This document shows, piece after piece, positions 1 to 8,593 of a DNA stretch of 64,000 nucleotides. How positions within the stretch are numbered: the first letter of the stretch is position 1; the number at the start of each line of letters is the position of its first letter. Both the position numbers and the translations under genes were made by a program. The notes below the pieces were generated by a model that was not told the DNA's origin, did not search any database, and worked only from the letters and a program-made list of their open reading frames with translations. The stretch comes from Microbispora corallina (GTDB lineage: Bacteria > Actinomycetota > Actinomycetes > Streptosporangiales > Streptosporangiaceae), in contig NZ_BOOC01000036.1 in NCBI RefSeq assembly GCF_016863035.1, positions 51,328 to 115,327 on the forward strand, read 5' to 3'.

Positions 1-862
1 CCGCCGACTCCATCGCCAGCACGAGCTTGTCGCGCACGGCGTGCGGGGCGAGAGCCCATCCGACGCGGAAGCCGGGGGCCAGCGTCTTGGAGAACGACCC
101 CAGGTAGACCACGCCCTCCGCGTCGTCGGCGCGCAGCGCCCGCAGCGGCTCGCCGTCGAACCCGAGGAGCCCGTACGGGTTGTCCTCGACCACGAGGATG
201 CCGGCCCGCTGGCAGATCTCCAGCACCTGGCGGCGGCGCACCTCGTTGAGCGTGACACCGGCCGGGTTCTGGAAGGTCGGGATCGTGTAGAGGAACTTGA
301 TCCGGCTGCCCGCGGTCTGCAGCGCGTAGATCGTCTGCGCCAGCGACTCGGGGATCAGCCCCTGGTCGTCCATGGCGACGTGCACGACCTTGGCCTGGTA
401 CGCGCTGAACGTGCCGAGCGCGCCCACATAGGACGGCCCCTCGGCGAGCACCACGTCGCCCGGGTCGATGAAGATGCGGGTGATGAGGTCGAGGGCCTGT
501 TGTGAGCCCACTGTGACGACGACGTCGTCTGCGCCGGCCTCGATGCCCTCCATCCGCATGACCTCGCAGATCTGCTCGCGCAGCGCGGGGTCGCCCTGGC
601 CCGAGCCGTACTGCAGGGCCACGGAGCCGCGGGTGGCGACCAGGTCGGCGACGAGCTCGCCGACGAGGTCGAGGGGCAGAGCCGTCACGTACGGCATGCC
701 GCCGGCGAGCGAGACCACCTCGGGCCTCGACGCGACGGCGAAAAGAGCTCGGATCTCGGAGGCGACCATCCCCGTAGCTCGCGCGGCGTAACGGTCGACG
801 TAGGCGTCAATGCGCGACCCGTGGGCCGCGTTCGTCCGACCGTGATCGAGCTCCTTGGTCAC
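1..862 (-). CDS. PLP-dependent aminotransferase, class I/II (2-aminoadipate transaminase type), 3' end cut by window edge
   Basis: Pyridoxal-phosphate enzyme that should move an amino group between an amino acid and a 2-oxo acid in the cytosol. About 287 residues are visible from a GTG at 862 preceded by GGAGGTG. The PLP-lysine motif SFSKTLAPGFRVGW and the upstream EDNPYG segment (PLP-ring aspartate region) place it in the fold-type I LysN/2-aminoadipate group, which usually runs to about 400 residues, so roughly 100 C-terminal residues lie beyond position 1. No GntR DNA-binding domain precedes it, so it is an enzyme rather than a MocR regulator. It is divergent from the acetyltransferase gene at 1145. 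A gene of this type next to a GNAT gene and trxA is normal in actinobacterial oriC-proximal DNA. The actual substrate cannot be read from the sequence. Confidence 0.85.
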   Translation of the reverse strand, partial: MTKELDHGRTNAAHGSRIDAYVDRYAARATGMVASEIRALFAVASRPEVVSLAGGMPYVTALPLDLVGELVADLVATRGSVALQYGSGQGDPALREQICEVMRMEGIEAGADDVVVTVGSQQALDLITRIFIDPGDVVLAEGPSYVGALGTFSAYQAKVVHVAMDDQGLIPESLAQTIYALQTAGSRIKFLYTIPTFQNPAGVTLNEVRRRQVLEICQRAGILVVEDNPYGLLGFDGEPLRALRADDAEGVVYLGSFSKTLAPGFRVGWALAPHAVRDKLVLAMESA

Positions 863-1144
863 GGTCCACCTCCGATCACGTAGCCGAGAAATCCAGAGTA
901 CGGTAGCGCGGCACGCCGATCACAACAGGGTATTGACCATCAAGGGCTCCTCTTCTTGCCATCGTGTCCCACACATCACGGTGCGCCGGACCCCACTGTG
1001 CGCGTCCGGAACCCCCTTGGAACGTGGCGGCGGCGACCGCTGTGGCGCCCCGTGCGGACGCGATCGCTGAGTTACGATGCGACCTGGAGACGCCGTATTC
1101 GCGCGCTTTTCTGGCAGGACTCCTGACGGGGATTGGGGCATCAC

Positions 1145-1762
1145 GTGTCGCGTCGGCTGGTCAACGTCACGCTCGACAACCTCGACGACCTGCCGCGCCG
1201 GTGCAGGCGTTGCGTCTTCTGGGAGCTCGACCCGGTCGGCGGCGAGCGCGCGGTGGAGTCGGGCGACCCGGGCCTGGAGAAGGAGGCGTGGATCTCCGCG
1301 ACGCTGCTGGAGTGGGGGAGCTGCGGGAAGATCGCATACGTGGACGGCGTCGCCGCCGGGTTCGTGCTGTACGCCCCGCCGCTCTACGTCCCCCGGTCGG
1401 TCGCGTTCCCGACCTCGCCGGTGAGCTCGGACGCCGTGCTGCTGATGACGGCGCACATCCTGCCGGAGTTCTCCGGCGGAGGCCTCGGGCGGATGCTCGT
1501 GCAGGGCGTGGCCAAGGACCTGACGCGCCGGGGCGTACGGGCGATCGAGGCGTTCGGCGACCTGAAGTGGGAGCAGCCGGGCTGCCTGCTGCCGGCGGAG
1601 TACCTGCTGTCGGTGGGCTTCAAGACCGTCCGCCCGCATCTGCGCTTCCCCCGCCTGCGGCTGGAGCTGAAGACCGCCGTCTCGTGGCGTGAGGACGTCG
1701 AGGTGGCCCTGGAGCGCCTGCTGGGATCGATGTCTCCCGAGCGGGCGCTGCGGCCCGTCTGA
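1145..1762 (+). CDS. GNAT family N-acetyltransferase
   Basis: Acetyl-CoA-dependent acyltransferase of about 205 residues; substrate unknown. The acetyl-CoA pyrophosphate loop is visible as FSGGGLGRMLVQG in the second half, after the beta-strand carrying LLMTAHILPEF. The N-terminal CRRCVFWELDP segment is typical of the oriC-linked actinobacterial subfamily. GTG at 1145 is preferred because a GGGG stretch lies 7 bases upstream; a TTG at 1133 in the same frame is the alternative. The gene converges on trxA, with a strong bidirectional terminator between them. Position between the aminotransferase and trxA matches the conserved gene order near parAB, but the sequence shows no functional link to thioredoxin. 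Confidence 0.8.
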   Translation: MSRRLVNVTLDNLDDLPRRCRRCVFWELDPVGGERAVESGDPGLEKEAWISATLLEWGSCGKIAYVDGVAAGFVLYAPPLYVPRSVAFPTSPVSSDAVLLMTAHILPEFSGGGLGRMLVQGVAKDLTRRGVRAIEAFGDLKWEQPGCLLPAEYLLSVGFKTVRPHLRFPRLRLELKTAVSWREDVEVALERLLGSMSPERALRPV

Positions 1763-1894
1763 GACGATCTCAGCCCCGCCGGCGGTGATCGAGGAGCGGT
1801 CGCCGCCATCGGAGGTCCCCTGTGCGCCGAAACCGGGGAAATCGACGACGGAACTTCCCCGAGGAAGCCGAAAAACGGAATCCCGGCAAACGGA

Positions 1895-1924
1895 AAGGCC
1901 CCCGCGCCGGAGCGCGGGGGCCTT
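1895..1924. terminator. Bidirectional rho-independent terminator
   Basis: Perfect 13-bp arms (AAGGCCCCCGCGC and GCGCGGGGGCCTT) around a 4-base loop sit between the convergent acetyltransferase and trxA genes, so the hairpin can stop both transcripts. Confidence 0.85.
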
Positions 1925-1981
1925 CCCTGTGGGTGGGTGCCGCCGGGAAAGGCGGTGGTACGGCTCGCGCCGCAGGGGGCC

Positions 1982-2305
1982 TCAGATGATGCCCTCGAGT
2001 TCGCGCAGCAGCATCGCCTTCGGCTTGGCGCCGATGATCTGCTTGACGACCTCTCCACCCTTGTAGACGTTCATCGTCGGGATCTGGAGTACGCCGTAGT
2101 CCCGCGGAGTGGCGGGATTCTCGTCGATGTTCAGCTTGACGATGGTCAGCTTGTCGGCGTTCTCGGCGGCGATCTCCTCGAGAATGGGCGAGACCTGGCG
2201 GCACGGACCGCACCACTCCGCCCAGAAGTCCACCAGGACCGGCTTGTCGCTCTTGAGGACCTCGGCCTCGAAGCTGCCGTCCGTCACGCTCTTGATCGCG
2301 CCCAC
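1982..2305 (-). CDS. trxA: Thioredoxin
   Basis: Small cytosolic disulfide reductase of 107 residues, the usual thioredoxin length. The active site WCGPC puts the redox cysteines at residues 32 and 35, and the cis-proline loop IPTMNVY follows at about residue 75. A GTG start at 2305 is chosen because AGGGGAGAG lies just upstream and the protein then begins directly at the thioredoxin fold; a longer reading to 2362 would add an arginine-rich, non-homologous tail. It lies 64 bases downstream of trxB on the same strand and almost certainly shares its SigR-type promoter, giving the complete NADPH to TrxB to TrxA relay in one transcript. Confidence 0.97.
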   Translation of the reverse strand: MGAIKSVTDGSFEAEVLKSDKPVLVDFWAEWCGPCRQVSPILEEIAAENADKLTIVKLNIDENPATPRDYGVLQIPTMNVYKGGEVVKQIIGAKPKAMLLRELEGII

Positions 2306-2369
2306 GGTAACTCTCCCCTTGATCGGTGTGCTGAATGGGAACCGCGGGGACGGGCCCCGCATTCCCGGG

Positions 2370-3299
2370 TCAGGCGTGGTTGCTCAGCCAGCGCTCGGCG
2401 TCCAGCGAGGCCGAGCAGCCGGTGCCCGCGGCGGTGATGGCCTGCCGGTAGATGTGGTCGACCACGTCGCCGGCGGCGAACACCCCGTCGAGGTTGGTCC
2501 GCGTCGTGGGCGCCTGCGTCAGGATGTACCCCTGCTCGTCGAGGTCCACCTGGCCCTTGAACAGCTCGGTGCGCGGGTCGTGCCCGATCGCGATGAACAG
2601 GCCGCCCACCGGCAGCTCGGTCTCCTCGCCGGTCTTGAGGTTGCGCAGCCGCACTCCGGTGATGCGGTCCTCGCCCAGGATGTCGACGACCTCGCTGTCC
2701 CAGATGAAGCGGATCTTCTCGTTCGCGAACGCCCGATCCTGCATGATCTTGCTGGCGCGCAGCTGGTCCCGCCGGTGCACCACGGTCACCGTACGGCCGA
2801 ACCGCGACAGGAAGATCGCCTCCTCCATCGCGGTGTCCCCGCCGCCGACCACCACGATGTCCTGGTCGCGGAAGAAGAACCCGTCACAGGTGGCGCACCA
2901 GGACACGCCGCGCCCCGACAGCCGCTGCTCGTTCTCCAGACCCAGCTGCCGGTACCCCGACCCGGTGGCCAGAATGACGGCCTTGGCGTAGTAGGTGTCG
3001 GTGTAGGTCTTCACGACCTTCGGGTCGGCCGTCAGGTCCACCTCGACGACGTCGTCGGCGACCAGTTCGGCCCCGAACCGCTCGGCCTGCTTGCGGAAGT
3101 TGTCCATCAGGTCCGGCCCCATGATGCCGTCGGGGAAGCCGGGGAAGTTCTCCACATCGGTGGTGTTCATCAGCGCACCGCCGGCCGTGACCGACCCCTC
3201 GAACAGCAACGGCTTGAGGTCCGCGCGCGCGGAGTAGACGGCCGCCGTGTAGCCGGCCGGGCCCGACCCGATGATGATCACGTTACGGACGTCGCTCAA
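2370..3299 (-). CDS. trxB: Thioredoxin-disulfide reductase
   Basis: FAD enzyme that uses NADPH to reduce TrxA. At 309 residues it is of the low-molecular-weight bacterial type. The FAD dinucleotide fold is seen as [12 protein letters not shown] (residues 9-20), the redox pair as WCATC (Cys135, Cys138), the NADPH fold as [12 protein letters not shown], and the closing FAD motif as [10 protein letters not shown]. The start is TTG at 3299 with GGAAGG eight bases upstream; no better start exists in frame. It is the first gene of the trxB-trxA transcript, behind a SigR-type promoter, so induction by thiol oxidation is expected. Confidence 0.97.
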   Translation of the reverse strand: MSDVRNVIIIGSGPAGYTAAVYSARADLKPLLFEGSVTAGGALMNTTDVENFPGFPDGIMGPDLMDNFRKQAERFGAELVADDVVEVDLTADPKVVKTYTDTYYAKAVILATGSGYRQLGLENEQRLSGRGVSWCATCDGFFFRDQDIVVVGGGDTAMEEAIFLSRFGRTVTVVHRRDQLRASKIMQDRAFANEKIRFIWDSEVVDILGEDRITGVRLRNLKTGEETELPVGGLFIAIGHDPRTELFKGQVDLDEQGYILTQAPTTRTNLDGVFAAGDVVDHIYRQAITAAGTGCSASLDAERWLSNHA

Positions 3300-3336
3300 C
3301 GGACTCGCCTTCCGATCCTGAGGTGTGCAGTCGCGT

Positions 3337-3364
3337 CAACAGATCCTAGGCCCCGGGGATTCCC
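3337..3364 (-). promoter_or_regulatory. SigR-type (thiol-oxidative stress) promoter of trxBA
   Basis: Read on the minus strand this is GGGAAT, 18 bases, then GTTG, which is exactly the SigR promoter consensus known from Streptomyces (GGGAAT-N18-GTT). It ends 37 bases before the trxB start codon and lies after the terminator of the upstream anti-sigma gene, so trxBA has its own promoter. The sigR gene itself is not in the window. Confidence 0.85.
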
Positions 3365-3384
3365 GGGAGGGGGCCTGGACACGG

Positions 3385-3415
3385 CGAAGCCCCCCGGAGG
3401 TCGCGGGGGGCTTCG
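3385..3415 (-). terminator. Rho-independent terminator after the anti-sigma gene
   Basis: Twelve-bp arms (CGAAGCCCCCCG and CGGGGGGCTTCG) with a 7-base loop, 33 bases past the anti-sigma stop codon. It separates the sigM operon from the trxBA promoter. Confidence 0.85.
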
Positions 3416-3447
3416 TCAGGTTCGATGGTACGGCTCCCGCCGACCGG

Positions 3448-4413
3448 TCACTTCCAGGTCGCCAGGCCGTCCGGGCGCAGGGGGTGGCACTCGGAGTCGA
3501 CCACGACCACACGCACCGCGTTGATCTTCTGATCCTCCCAGAACGCCATGACCGTGGCCTCGTTGCCGTTGTACAGCGCCTTGTCCACGCCGATGGGCGT
3601 GCGGTCGAGCTGGTTGGAGAACCTCTTCACGCAGGTGTCGAGGTCCTCGTCGTCGTTCGTCCCGGAGCCGGGCGCGACGCCGAAGTAGCCCAGCAGGGGG
3701 CCGCGCAGCTCCCGGCTCGTGTAGTTGTGACCGCTGGCGAAGATCGAGTAGGAGGCCGCCTGCTGCGGGCCGGCCGGGCTCTCACTCGTGTCGCCCGTGC
3801 CCAGGGCGTACTGGCCGGTCGGGGTCCCGTCGGCCAATAAGTTGGTCACCAGCCCGGCGCCCCCGACGATCACCGCCGCGGCTGCCGCCGCCGCGGCCGG
3901 CAGCGCCCACAGCCGCCGACGGGAGGACCGGCCTCTGCGGGCCGGCGAGCCGTTCCCGGCGTCCTGTCCCGCCGCGACGACCGTACGCCGCGCGAGGGGG
4001 TCGACCGCCTGCCGTTCGCGCCGCTGCGCGGGCACGACCGCCGGCTCCTCCGCGGCGGAAGGGGTCGCGTCCGCGTGGACGTCCTGGAACGCGTCCGCCC
4101 ACGCCGGCGCGGAAGCGGTCTCCCAGGGCGAGTCCGTCGTCCCGCTCTCCCAGGGCGCGTCGCGCATGACGCGGTCCCAGTCCGGGGCCTCCGCGGCCAG
4201 CGCGCGGTCGATGCGCTTGGCGACCCCGAGGGGCATCGCCGGCACCGGGACCGCCGCGAGGACCTCGCGGACCGCGGCCAGATCGGCGAGTGTCTCGCCG
4301 CAGGCGTCGCAGATCGCCAGATGCTCGCGGACCCGCAGGGCCGTGGTGTCGTCGAGGAGGCCCTCCGCCAGTTCGGCGAGAGTCTCCACGTCGTAGTGCG
4401 TGTCACCCGTCAC
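3448..4413 (-). CDS. Membrane-anchored zinc-finger anti-sigma factor, partner of SigM
   Basis: Predicted 321-residue anti-sigma factor that would hold SigM at the membrane. The N-terminal ZAS signature H-x3-C-x2-C is intact (His31, Cys35, Cys38, in HLAICDAC). A proline- and acid-rich linker follows, then one membrane segment at about residues 168-193, rich in alanine and valine, and an extracytoplasmic domain of about 125 residues. The GTG start at 4413 has AAGGGAG upstream and overlaps the sigM stop by 11 bases, indicating translational coupling and near-stoichiometric synthesis. The outer domain has no recognised fold and is presumably the sensor part. Confidence 0.88.
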   Translation of the reverse strand: MTGDTHYDVETLAELAEGLLDDTTALRVREHLAICDACGETLADLAAVREVLAAVPVPAMPLGVAKRIDRALAAEAPDWDRVMRDAPWESGTTDSPWETASAPAWADAFQDVHADATPSAAEEPAVVPAQRRERQAVDPLARRTVVAAGQDAGNGSPARRGRSSRRRLWALPAAAAAAAAVIVGGAGLVTNLLADGTPTGQYALGTGDTSESPAGPQQAASYSIFASGHNYTSRELRGPLLGYFGVAPGSGTNDDEDLDTCVKRFSNQLDRTPIGVDKALYNGNEATVMAFWEDQKINAVRVVVVDSECHPLRPDGLATWK

Positions 4414-5047
4414 GAAGTTCTGCTCCCTTCGCGGATGAGACGCGAGTGAGGTCTGATCGGTTCCGCAGATGCGAAAGAATCGGGGCAAGTTTGGCGCGGC
4501 CCCGCGCGCAGCGGCTTTTGACGGTTCCGGCGGGGACGCCGAGCACCGTGGCCGCGTCCTCCACGCCGTACCCCATCATGTCGACGAGGACCAGGGCGGC
4601 GCGCTGGTCCGGGGGCAGCAGCTTGAGCGCCGCGGTGACCTCCAGCGAGACCTCGCGCTCCCCGGCCTGGTCGGCCGGCGGCGCCTCCCGCTCGGCCGCC
4701 TCGATGAGCTCGTCGTCAGCCACGGGCCGCACGGACTTGCGGCGCATCCGGTCGAGGCAGGCGTTGACGACGATGCGGTGCAGCCACGTCGTCACCGCGG
4801 CCTCGCCGCGGAAGCTCTCGGCCTTCCGGTAGGCGGACACGAACGCGTCCTGGACGGCGTCGGCGGCCTCGTCCGGGTCGCCGAGCGTGCGCAGGGCCAC
4901 GGCCCACATGCGGTCGCGGTGCCTCTTGACGATCTCACTGAAGGCGTGCGGGTCCCCCTCGATGTGCCGCGTCAGCAGCTCGGCATCGGACACCGCGGGC
5001 CGCGCCGAGTGCCCCGCCGCCGGGGAGTTGTCTGGTGGGGAGGTCAC
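4403..5047 (-). CDS. sigM: ECF RNA polymerase sigma factor SigM
   Basis: Group 4 (ECF) sigma factor of 214 residues with only regions 2 and 4. Region 2 contains DPDEAADAVQDAFVSAYRKA and TTWLHRIVVNACLDRMRR; region 4 carries LPPDQRAALVLVDMMGYGVEDAA followed by the recognition helix PAGTVKSRCARGRAKL. The name follows from the exact actinobacterial order murJ, pseudokinase, sigM, anti-sigma, trxBA. The gene begins 10 bases after the pseudokinase stop, so it is probably cotranscribed with the envelope genes upstream; its anti-sigma factor follows with an overlap. Target promoters cannot be deduced here. Confidence 0.92.
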   Translation of the reverse strand: MTSPPDNSPAAGHSARPAVSDAELLTRHIEGDPHAFSEIVKRHRDRMWAVALRTLGDPDEAADAVQDAFVSAYRKAESFRGEAAVTTWLHRIVVNACLDRMRRKSVRPVADDELIEAAEREAPPADQAGEREVSLEVTAALKLLPPDQRAALVLVDMMGYGVEDAATVLGVPAGTVKSRCARGRAKLAPILSHLRNRSDLTRVSSAKGAELRDG

Positions 5048-5057
5048 GAGGTCCCTG

Positions 5058-6545
5058 CTATGCCGATCCGGGGGAGTGCACCGTTACGTCGTAGATGGTG
5101 CCACGATACTGACCCTTGTAGGGGGCAAGACGGGTGAACCAGATCAAAACGTACTGGCCCGTCACGGACTTGGACGGCGTGAGCGTGGTGGACCCGGAGG
5201 CGTTCTGGGCGTCGGCGACGGTCTTGAGCGAGGACAGCTCCTGCGAGTCGCCCACCTTGAGCTGAACAGTCGCGCCGGGGGTGTCGGCGAGCGCGACGAC
5301 CACGTTGGCGATGGGGACGGGCTTGCCCATGTCGAGGATGAGGCCGACGCCGTCCTTGAGCCGACCGAGGTCGGCGCTGTTGTAGCTGTCGGTGTGCCAC
5401 TCGGTCGACGGCTTGCCGTCGACCGCGAGCGCGGCGTACTCCGGGTTCTCCGCGTGGTCGTCGCCCAGCGGGTCGAAGCCGTTCGCGCCGACCGGCTTGA
5501 CCGTCACCGGCTTGTGCGACACGGACGGCGTCGGCGAGGTGCCGCTCGCGGTGACCCGGGGGGTGTTGCCGAGGTTCTTGCCCACGGTCCACGCGCCGAC
5601 GCCGACGGCCGCCATCACGAGCAGCACGATGATCGTGAGCAAAACCTTGCTCGCCGCGCCGGTCTGCGGCCGGGGGCCGCCGTTCGGCATGGGGGGCGAC
5701 GGCACGATGTGCGGGGCCATCGTGTCGGGCGCCTCGGACCGCAGGTTGAGCGCGGGCGGGATCGACGCGGCCGGCGCGGGGGCGGGCCGCGGCACCTCGG
5801 ACAGGGCCTCGGCCACCTCGGCCGGGGTGGTCAGGGGCGGCTGGCCGCGCCGCTGCTCCTGGAGGAGCGCCCGGCAGGCGATGGCGTCGAGGTAGCCGGG
5901 CACGCCGGCGGTGACCTGGCGGGGTGTGCAGATCTTGCCGTCGTCGAGCGGCGCCGGGGGCAGGCCGCAGTCGGAGTCGCCCGGCCAGTGGCCGGTGAGG
6001 GCGGCGTACAGCAGGCGGCCCAGGCCCTCGGCGTCCTCCTTGGTGGCGTCCTCGCTGGTCAGGCCCAGGATCGCGGCGTCCACGGCGAGCCCGAGAAGCT
6101 TCACGGTGCCGCCGGTCGTCCAGACCAGGCGGCTGGGGGTCAGGTGGAGGTGGGTCAGCCCGGCGGCGTGGGCGTGGGCGAGCGCCTCGGCGGCCTCGGC
6201 CACCAGCGCCGCGCCTCGCTCGGGCTCGACGGGGCCGCTCTCCAGCAGGTCGCGCAGCGACTCGCCACTGACCCACTCGCTCACGACGTACGCCGTGCCG
6301 TCCTCGTCGGCCGCGTCGAAGACCTGGGTGAGCCGGGGGTCGGTCAGGCGGCTGGCGAGCCGCGCGGCCGTCACCACCTCCTTGACCCGGGAGAACTCCG
6401 GGTCGAAGGTGTGGACCGCGACCGGCCTGGCCAGAATCTCGTCGATGGCCTTCCACAGCGTGGCGCCGGCCGACTCGTTGACCCGGTCCTCCAGGCGGAA
6501 CCGGTCCGCCAGCCGGGTGCCGGGCTCGACCGTGGACATGCTCAC
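5058..6545 (-). CDS. Pseudokinase with transmembrane segment and extracellular carbohydrate-binding-like domain (MurJ-associated scaffold)
   Basis: A 495-residue inner-membrane protein. Residues 10-270 have a protein-kinase fold, but every catalytic site is lost: no glycine-rich loop, the VAIK lysine is His in PVAVHTF, the catalytic HRD loop reads HLHLTPSRLVW (132-142) and the DFG position reads LGL. One membrane helix spans about 299-320. The C-terminal 140 residues resemble the F5/8-type jelly roll found at the end of mycobacterial MviN. In Mycobacterium these domains are fused to MurJ and recruit FhaA; here they form a separate gene downstream of murJ. Role as a regulatory scaffold for lipid II flipping is inferred from that homology. 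Start GTG at 6545 with GAGGCGG upstream. Confidence 0.85.
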   Translation of the reverse strand: MSMSTVEPGTRLADRFRLEDRVNESAGATLWKAIDEILARPVAVHTFDPEFSRVKEVVTAARLASRLTDPRLTQVFDAADEDGTAYVVSEWVSGESLRDLLESGPVEPERGAALVAEAAEALAHAHAAGLTHLHLTPSRLVWTTGGTVKLLGLAVDAAILGLTSEDATKEDAEGLGRLLYAALTGHWPGDSDCGLPPAPLDDGKICTPRQVTAGVPGYLDAIACRALLQEQRRGQPPLTTPAEVAEALSEVPRPAPAPAASIPPALNLRSEAPDTMAPHIVPSPPMPNGGPRPQTGAASKVLLTIIVLLVMAAVGVGAWTVGKNLGNTPRVTASGTSPTPSVSHKPVTVKPVGANGFDPLGDDHAENPEYAALAVDGKPSTEWHTDSYNSADLGRLKDGVGLILDMGKPVPIANVVVALADTPGATVQLKVGDSQELSSLKTVADAQNASGSTTLTPSKSVTGQYVLIWFTRLAPYKGQYRGTIYDVTVHSPGSA

Positions 6546-6920
6546 GAAGCCGCCTCGATCCGCGGCCTGTCGGCATGCCTCAGCCGATGCCGGGTGGTTC
6601 CGCCCACGCCTTCCCGCTTCCGCTCGCCGGTCCCAACTCCAGGTCGTGTCTCAGATCGTCCGCAGCGATCGCCGTCCGGCGTCCGCCGCGCCGCCCCGTC
6701 CGGGGCCCTCGCACGCGCCGTGCGCCGCCGTCATTCCTCCTTCGTCGCGCGTCGCGGTCCGCGACGCCGTCAAGTGGGCCGATGCTCGCCTCGGCAAGAT
6801 CTGGACATTCCCTAGGCGCACCATGCTAGTGCCGTGCCGCTTGTGCCCGCCTTCCCGTTCGAAGACGTCCGAATCGGACTTTCGGGTTACCTTCGACTTG
6901 CCGGTCCCTCGTGAGGACTC
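6546..6920. other. 375-base gap between murJ and the pseudokinase gene
   Basis: No gene is supported here on either strand. The only structure noted is a small palindrome, GTCCGA-A-TCGGAC, at 6867-6879, near the end of murJ. The length leaves room for a promoter serving the pseudokinase-sigM-anti-sigma genes, but no convincing -35/-10 pair was found. Confidence 0.4.
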
Positions 6921-8519
6921 TTACCGTCCTACCCGGCTTGCGACGAGTCCAATGATGGAGCTCACCTCGGGCACCCGCATCCGGTGGGCGGCCAGCATGT
7001 AGAGCAGCATCCCGGCACCGCCGCCCGCGGCCAGGACCACGGCGGAGCTCACCGCCGTGATGTCGGTGACCTCCCTGGCCAGCCAGAGGACGGCGAGCGC
7101 CGCGGCCGCCCCGGGGATGGCCGCCAGGTACATCCGCGTCACCCCCGACATGACCTCCCGTCCGCCCAGGCCGCCGATCTTCCGGCTCGCCAGCACCCAG
7201 GCCACCCCGCTGCCCACCACATACGTGATCATGAAGGCGAACGCCAGCCCGATGACGATGTACTGCGAGGGCAGCGCGAAGTACGCCACCAGGCTCAGCG
7301 TGGCGTTGATGACCACGTTCAGTCCCGCGACGGTGGCGGGGGTGCGGGTGTCGCCGAAGCTGTAGAAGACCCGCAGCAGGAGCTGGAAGATCGAGAACGG
7401 CACCAGGGCGAGGCCGAAGACCTGCAGCACGTTGCCGATGTAGAGGGCGCTGGCCGCGGTCATGTTGCCCCACGAGAAGATCAGCGTGGTGACCGCGGGC
7501 CCGAGGACCAGCAGCAGCAACCCAGCCGGCACGATCACCGAGGAGACGAGCCGCACCCCCGAGGCGAACTCGGACCGCGCCGCGTCGTACTCCCGGTCGG
7601 CGACGTAGCGGCTCATCCGCGGCAGCATCGCTGTGATCACCGACACCGCGATGATCCCGTACGGCAGCTGGAAGAGCTGGAACGCGTACGCGTAGGCGCT
7701 GTTGCCCGCTCCTGGGGCCCGCTCGCCCGCGCCGGTCGCGAGCTTGGTGGTGACCCAGAACCCGAGCTGGGTGACCCCGACGTAGACGAACGTCCAGACA
7801 GCCGTCCTGGCCGCCTCGCCGAGGCCTGTGCCGCGCAGCCCGAACCGCGGCCGGAACCGGAACCCGGCCCGGTGCAGCGCGATGACCAGCACGATCGACT
7901 GGACCACGATGCCGGCCGTGGTCCCGATGCCGAGCAGAGCGAGGTCGCCGTCGGTCACCTTGTCCACGTCGGACGCCCCCACGACCAGGTAGACGCCCGC
8001 GACCCCGATCACCACGAGGTTGTTCAGGACGGGCGCCCACATGGGGGCGGCGAACCGGTCCCGCGTGTTGAGGATGGCCCCCGCCATCGCCCCGACGCCG
8101 AAGAACGCGATCTGCGGCAGGATGAACCTGGCCAGCGTCGTCGCCACGTCGATCTTGTGGTCCGTCCAGTTGGACGCGGTGTACAGCTCCATGATCGGCC
8201 GGGCGAGCAGCACCCCGAGCGCCGCGATCGCGGCCAGCACGATGATCGCCAGCGTCATCAGCCGCTGCTCGAAGGCCTGCCCGCCGTCAGGGTCGCGCTT
8301 CTGCGCCTTGATCACCATCGGCACGATGACGCTGCTGAGGACGCCGCCGATCAGCAGGTCGAAGAGGATGTACGGGATCTGGTAGGCGGCGTTGTAGGCG
8401 TCGCCGAGCGCCAGCGTGCCGATCGCCGCGGCCACGGCCGCCGTGCGGACGAAGCCGGTGAGCCGCGAGACCATGGTTCCGGCCGCCATGATCGCGCTGG
8501 CCCGGAGCATCCTGCTCAT
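6921..8519 (-). CDS. murJ: Lipid II flippase MurJ (MviN)
   Basis: Polytopic inner-membrane protein of 532 residues that moves lipid-linked peptidoglycan precursor to the outer face. The sequence shows about 14 hydrophobic helices and MVSRLTGFVRTAAVAAAIG near the N terminus, the classic MurJ opening. Unlike mycobacterial MviN it stops after the membrane domain, without fused kinase-like and sugar-binding parts; these are in the next gene. The ATG at 8519 begins the conserved MSRMLRAS sequence. It lies 74 bases after the DUF6049 gene on the same strand, consistent with a cell-wall operon. Confidence 0.95.
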   Translation of the reverse strand: MSRMLRASAIMAAGTMVSRLTGFVRTAAVAAAIGTLALGDAYNAAYQIPYILFDLLIGGVLSSVIVPMVIKAQKRDPDGGQAFEQRLMTLAIIVLAAIAALGVLLARPIMELYTASNWTDHKIDVATTLARFILPQIAFFGVGAMAGAILNTRDRFAAPMWAPVLNNLVVIGVAGVYLVVGASDVDKVTDGDLALLGIGTTAGIVVQSIVLVIALHRAGFRFRPRFGLRGTGLGEAARTAVWTFVYVGVTQLGFWVTTKLATGAGERAPGAGNSAYAYAFQLFQLPYGIIAVSVITAMLPRMSRYVADREYDAARSEFASGVRLVSSVIVPAGLLLLVLGPAVTTLIFSWGNMTAASALYIGNVLQVFGLALVPFSIFQLLLRVFYSFGDTRTPATVAGLNVVINATLSLVAYFALPSQYIVIGLAFAFMITYVVGSGVAWVLASRKIGGLGGREVMSGVTRMYLAAIPGAAAALAVLWLAREVTDITAVSSAVVLAAGGGAGMLLYMLAAHRMRVPEVSSIIGLVASRVGR

Positions 8520-8593
8520 CGTGTTCCTTCAGCTCGCGGCGACCGGGCTCGGGGCGAGCACCGCCGGACGCCTCCTCGGGGGTGGGACCCAAC

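Noticed and set aside
920..1639. Long open frames opposite the acetyltransferase and many similar frames of 200-900 residues elsewhere (for example 2109-3524, 4887-6815, 11562-13178, 30398-31255, 56999-59764 upstream part)
   Set aside because: They are Arg/Pro/Ala-rich, lie antisense or out of frame to genes with clear domains, and arise because stop codons are rare in very GC-rich DNA.
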